DNA from: Capnocytophaga ochracea DSM 7271
GTDB lineage: Bacteria > Bacteroidota > Bacteroidia > Flavobacteriales > Flavobacteriaceae
NCBI RefSeq assembly: GCF_000023285.1
Contig: NC_013162.1
Span: forward strand, 2,483,001-2,547,000
Direction: 5' to 3'
DNA length: 64,000 nt
The translations under genes were made by a program, and so were the position numbers. Numbering within the stretch: position 1 is the first letter of the stretch; each line of letters starts with the position of its first letter. This document shows positions 62,434 through 64,000 of this stretch, one piece after another. Below the pieces are notes generated by a model. That model made no database searches. It was given only the letters and a program-made list of their open reading frames with translations, and was not told the DNA's origin.

Positions 62434-62643
62434 ATGAAAAGAAATATTAGCACTTTGGACAAGAATATCCGTTTGCTCATTATCGTTATCACTGCGATAT
62501 TGGGGTATTTTAACGAGTTTTCTATTACCATTGCTTCCGTGTTATCAGGCGTTTCTATATTGCTTTTGGTAACCATTCTCATTAATTTCTCACCCATTTA
62601 CGCACTTTTAGGTATCAGTACCTATAAGCCTAAAGAAAAATAA
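62434..62643 (+). CDS. Small DUF2892-type inner-membrane protein
   Basis: This 69-residue protein starts MKRNISTLDKNIRLLIIVIT, contains two hydrophobic helices (LLIIVITAILGYF and IASVLSGVSILLLVTILINF) and ends SPIYALLGISTYKPKEK. The pattern of N-terminal charged start, two helices and FxPxYxLLGIST tail is that of the DUF2892/YgaP-like family of unknown function, often linked to sulfur metabolism elsewhere. I choose ATG 62434 because the promoter box lies at 62402-62409, which the longer ORF would overlap. ybeY starts 5 bp after the stop. Confidence 0.85.
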   Translation: MKRNISTLDKNIRLLIIVITAILGYFNEFSITIASVLSGVSILLLVTILINFSPIYALLGISTYKPKEK

Positions 62644-62648
62644 TTATT

Positions 62649-63068
62649 ATGACTTCTTTTTTTAACGAAACTCCCTTTGTCTTTCCTTTTAAGAAAAACG
62701 AAGTAAAACGTTGGGTGAAACGCGTAGCCCAATCCGAAGGTAAAGAGGTGGGCAATATCAACTATATTTTTTGCGATGATGAGTATTTGCACAAAATAAA
62801 TGTAGAGTACTTGCAACACGACACCCTTACCGATATCATCACCTTTGATTATTCTGAGGGCAAAGTGCTCCATTCGGATATTTATATTTCGGTAGAACGT
62901 GTAAAGGAGAATGCTAACATCTTTAAAGTGCCGTTCCAAAGAGAACTCCTGCGGGTATTGGCACACGGCTTGTTACACCTCTGCGGTTATAAGGATAAAA
63001 CACCGGAAGACAGTGCGCTAATGCGCAACAAAGAAGAAGAAAAGATGAACCTTTTTACGGTTGTTTAG
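62649..63068 (+). CDS. ybeY: Endoribonuclease YbeY (rRNA maturation factor)
   Basis: YbeY is a zinc-dependent endoribonuclease needed for 16S rRNA 3'-end maturation and ribosome quality control. NIEYLQHDTLTDIITFDYSE-like sequence is near residues 52-72, and the zinc motif is LRVLAHGLLHLCGYKDKT (near 101-118). The first two His ligands are present, but the third position of the classic HGxLHLxGYDH is Lys-Asp here, as I recall for Bacteroidota YbeY. Length (139 aa) fits. It is probably co-transcribed with the small membrane protein and overlaps the flippase gene end to end by 14 bp. Confidence 0.93.
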   Translation: MTSFFNETPFVFPFKKNEVKRWVKRVAQSEGKEVGNINYIFCDDEYLHKINVEYLQHDTLTDIITFDYSEGKVLHSDIYISVERVKENANIFKVPFQRELLRVLAHGLLHLCGYKDKTPEDSALMRNKEEEKMNLFTVV

Positions 63069-64000
63069 GAAGAGTAGATTTGAGCTTTATAGTAAAACTC
63101 GCTAAATAACCATAAATAAGCAAAAGTAAGGTGCCTATGTAGATACTATTGTCAAAAGCATAGAAATTTACAAATGAGAAAACAACACTCATTCCAAGGA
63201 AGATTTTTATCTTCCTTTTTTTATAGGGTATCGGATAGTATTTTTGTCCGTAGTAATACGAAATAAACATCATCGCCCCATAGGTGATGAGTGTTGCTAA
63301 CGCCGCCCCTTTATAACTGAGCCAAGGAATAAGCGCAAAGTTGAACACTACCGTAATAGCCATTCCTACTAAGGATACGATAGCCCCGAAACTGGTACGG
63401 TCGGTTACTTTGTACCACACCGAAAGACTGTGGTAAATACCCAAACAAAGGTTAGCTAACAAGATAATAGGTACAATCCAAAGGGCTTCCCAATAGGCTT
63501 TGTTAGGTATCAAAATAAGTTTAAAAACATCAGTGAATACGGTAATAAAGAGCAAAATAAAGCCTCCGCAAACAATGAAATATTCAGTGATACGAGCATA
63601 GGTTTTAGGCGCATTCTTATCCTGTGCACTGCTGAAAAAGAAAGGTTCTATACCAAGTTTATAAGCAGTAACAAAGAGGTTCATAAATACCCCCATTTTG
63701 TAACAAGCAGAATAAATACCTATAGTTCCATCGGCAGTATCAGCGGGAAGGAGCATACGCAAGAACACTCGGTCAAAACCTTCGTTTACGGCAAAAGCAA
63801 TACCTGCCAATAATACAGGGAAAGCATAAATCATCATCTCTTTCCAAAGTCGATAATCAAAACGGAAATGTATTTTGAAATAGATAGGCAACAAGACAAT
63901 GAAAGTCGCTAAACTCGCTATTACGTTGGCTAAAAAGATATAATATACACCACCGTTGGTAGCAAGGGTTTCAGCAGGTAAATAGTTCAGGTAGTAAATG
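63055..64000 (-). CDS. Polysaccharide flippase (Wzx/MurJ-like MOP superfamily), C-terminal part, runs off the window
   Basis: This multi-helix membrane protein of the oligosaccharide/lipid flippase group would move lipid-linked sugars across the inner membrane. The frame stays open to the last base, so the start lies outside; the TTG at 63894 is internal. Visible segments include MMIYAFPVLLAGIAFAVNEG (near 63840), RVFLRMLLPADTADGTIGIY and SACYKMGVFMNLFVTAYKLG, typical of Polysacc_synt members. About eight helices are in the window. The substrate is unknown and no other polysaccharide gene is visible. Confidence 0.88.
   Translation of the reverse strand, partial: IYYLNYLPAETLATNGGVYYIFLANVIASLATFIVLLPIYFKIHFRFDYRLWKEMMIYAFPVLLAGIAFAVNEGFDRVFLRMLLPADTADGTIGIYSACYKMGVFMNLFVTAYKLGIEPFFFSSAQDKNAPKTYARITEYFIVCGGFILLFITVFTDVFKLILIPNKAYWEALWIVPIILLANLCLGIYHSLSVWYKVTDRTSFGAIVSLVGMAITVVFNFALIPWLSYKGAALATLITYGAMMFISYYYGQKYYPIPYKKRKIKIFLGMSVVFSFVNFYAFDNSIYIGTLLLLIYGYLASFTIKLKSTLPKQP

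Noticed and set aside
1-64000. tRNA, rRNA, insertion sequences, integrase or prophage genes
   Set aside because: None was recognised while reading the intergenic regions and ORFs. A covariance-model scan would be needed to exclude small RNAs fully.

Overview
The window looks like a chromosomal segment of a low-GC member of the Bacteroidota, family Flavobacteriaceae, most likely Capnocytophaga or a close relative (inferred from gene content; no search was run). The grounds are: many promoters of the Bacteroidota type (TTTG or TTG, about 19 bp, TAnnTTTG), almost no Shine-Dalgarno sequences, PorT-like outer-membrane barrels, a DUF6427-type membrane protein, bacillithiol synthesis (bshA), a fused E1 alpha/beta 2-oxoacid dehydrogenase, a GYDIA-type GHMP kinase and a single-chain iron-sulfur serine deaminase. 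No rRNA, tRNA, CRISPR array, transposase, integrase or phage gene was recognised.

Layout. 0-9 kb: the 3' part of a UvrD/PcrA helicase, a small orphan gene, bshA, a GHMP kinase divergent from an LRR-pdxA-ppx run, and an FMN-dependent lactate dehydrogenase. 9-14 kb: lepA, then an accessory stretch made of two very AT-rich genes of unknown function, a small gene broken by an exact 7-bp duplication, and a phospholipase-D-like protein. 14-22 kb: parE with a prenyl synthase, aroE, a methyltransferase, etfBA, an acyltransferase, rlmH and a macro-domain protein. 22-28.4 kb, minus strand: htrA, murC, a YwqK-like protein, murG and a glycosidase-like lipoprotein. 28.4-29.4 kb: about 1 kb of repeats. 29.4-37.8 kb: M48 protease, clpC, NlpC/P60, comEC, pssA, an FKBP lipoprotein and an S4-domain protein. 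37.8-44.3 kb: fused E1, an FAH-family enzyme, cdaA/folP and sdaA. 44.3-45.2 kb: more repeats. 45.2-55.7 kb, plus strand: an AsmA-like protein, gpmA, amidase, MlaD, a membrane Fe-S protein, an ABC-F ATPase, a U32 peptidase and a ferredoxin. 55.7-59.2 kb: two PorT-like barrels, a Rieske-like lipoprotein, a DUF6427 protein and upp. 59.2-59.9 kb: repeats. 59.9-64 kb: a NamZ-like lipoprotein divergent from a LolE-type permease, a small membrane protein, ybeY and a partial flippase.

Most genes are core housekeeping: envelope building and recycling (murG, murC, amidase, NlpC/P60, NamZ, MlaD, AsmA, LolE-type permease), lipid synthesis (pssA, acyltransferase, prenyl synthase), redox metabolism (etfBA, membrane Fe-S protein, bacillithiol, lactate dehydrogenase), translation and rRNA maturation (lepA, rlmH, ybeY, ABC-F) and signalling (cdaA).

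The most unusual content is intergenic. A composite repeat family recurs at about 3.4, 28.6, 29.0, 44.5-45.1 and 59.3-59.8 kb, in both orientations, and is built on a strict 11-bp register. A GC-rich punctuation module is exactly 22 bp (2 x 11), a higher-order repeat is exactly 99 bp (9 x 11), and at 29.1 kb the usual 11-mer is replaced by 12 tandem copies of an unrelated 11-mer. The second region worth attention is the accessory islet at 10.8-14.0 kb.
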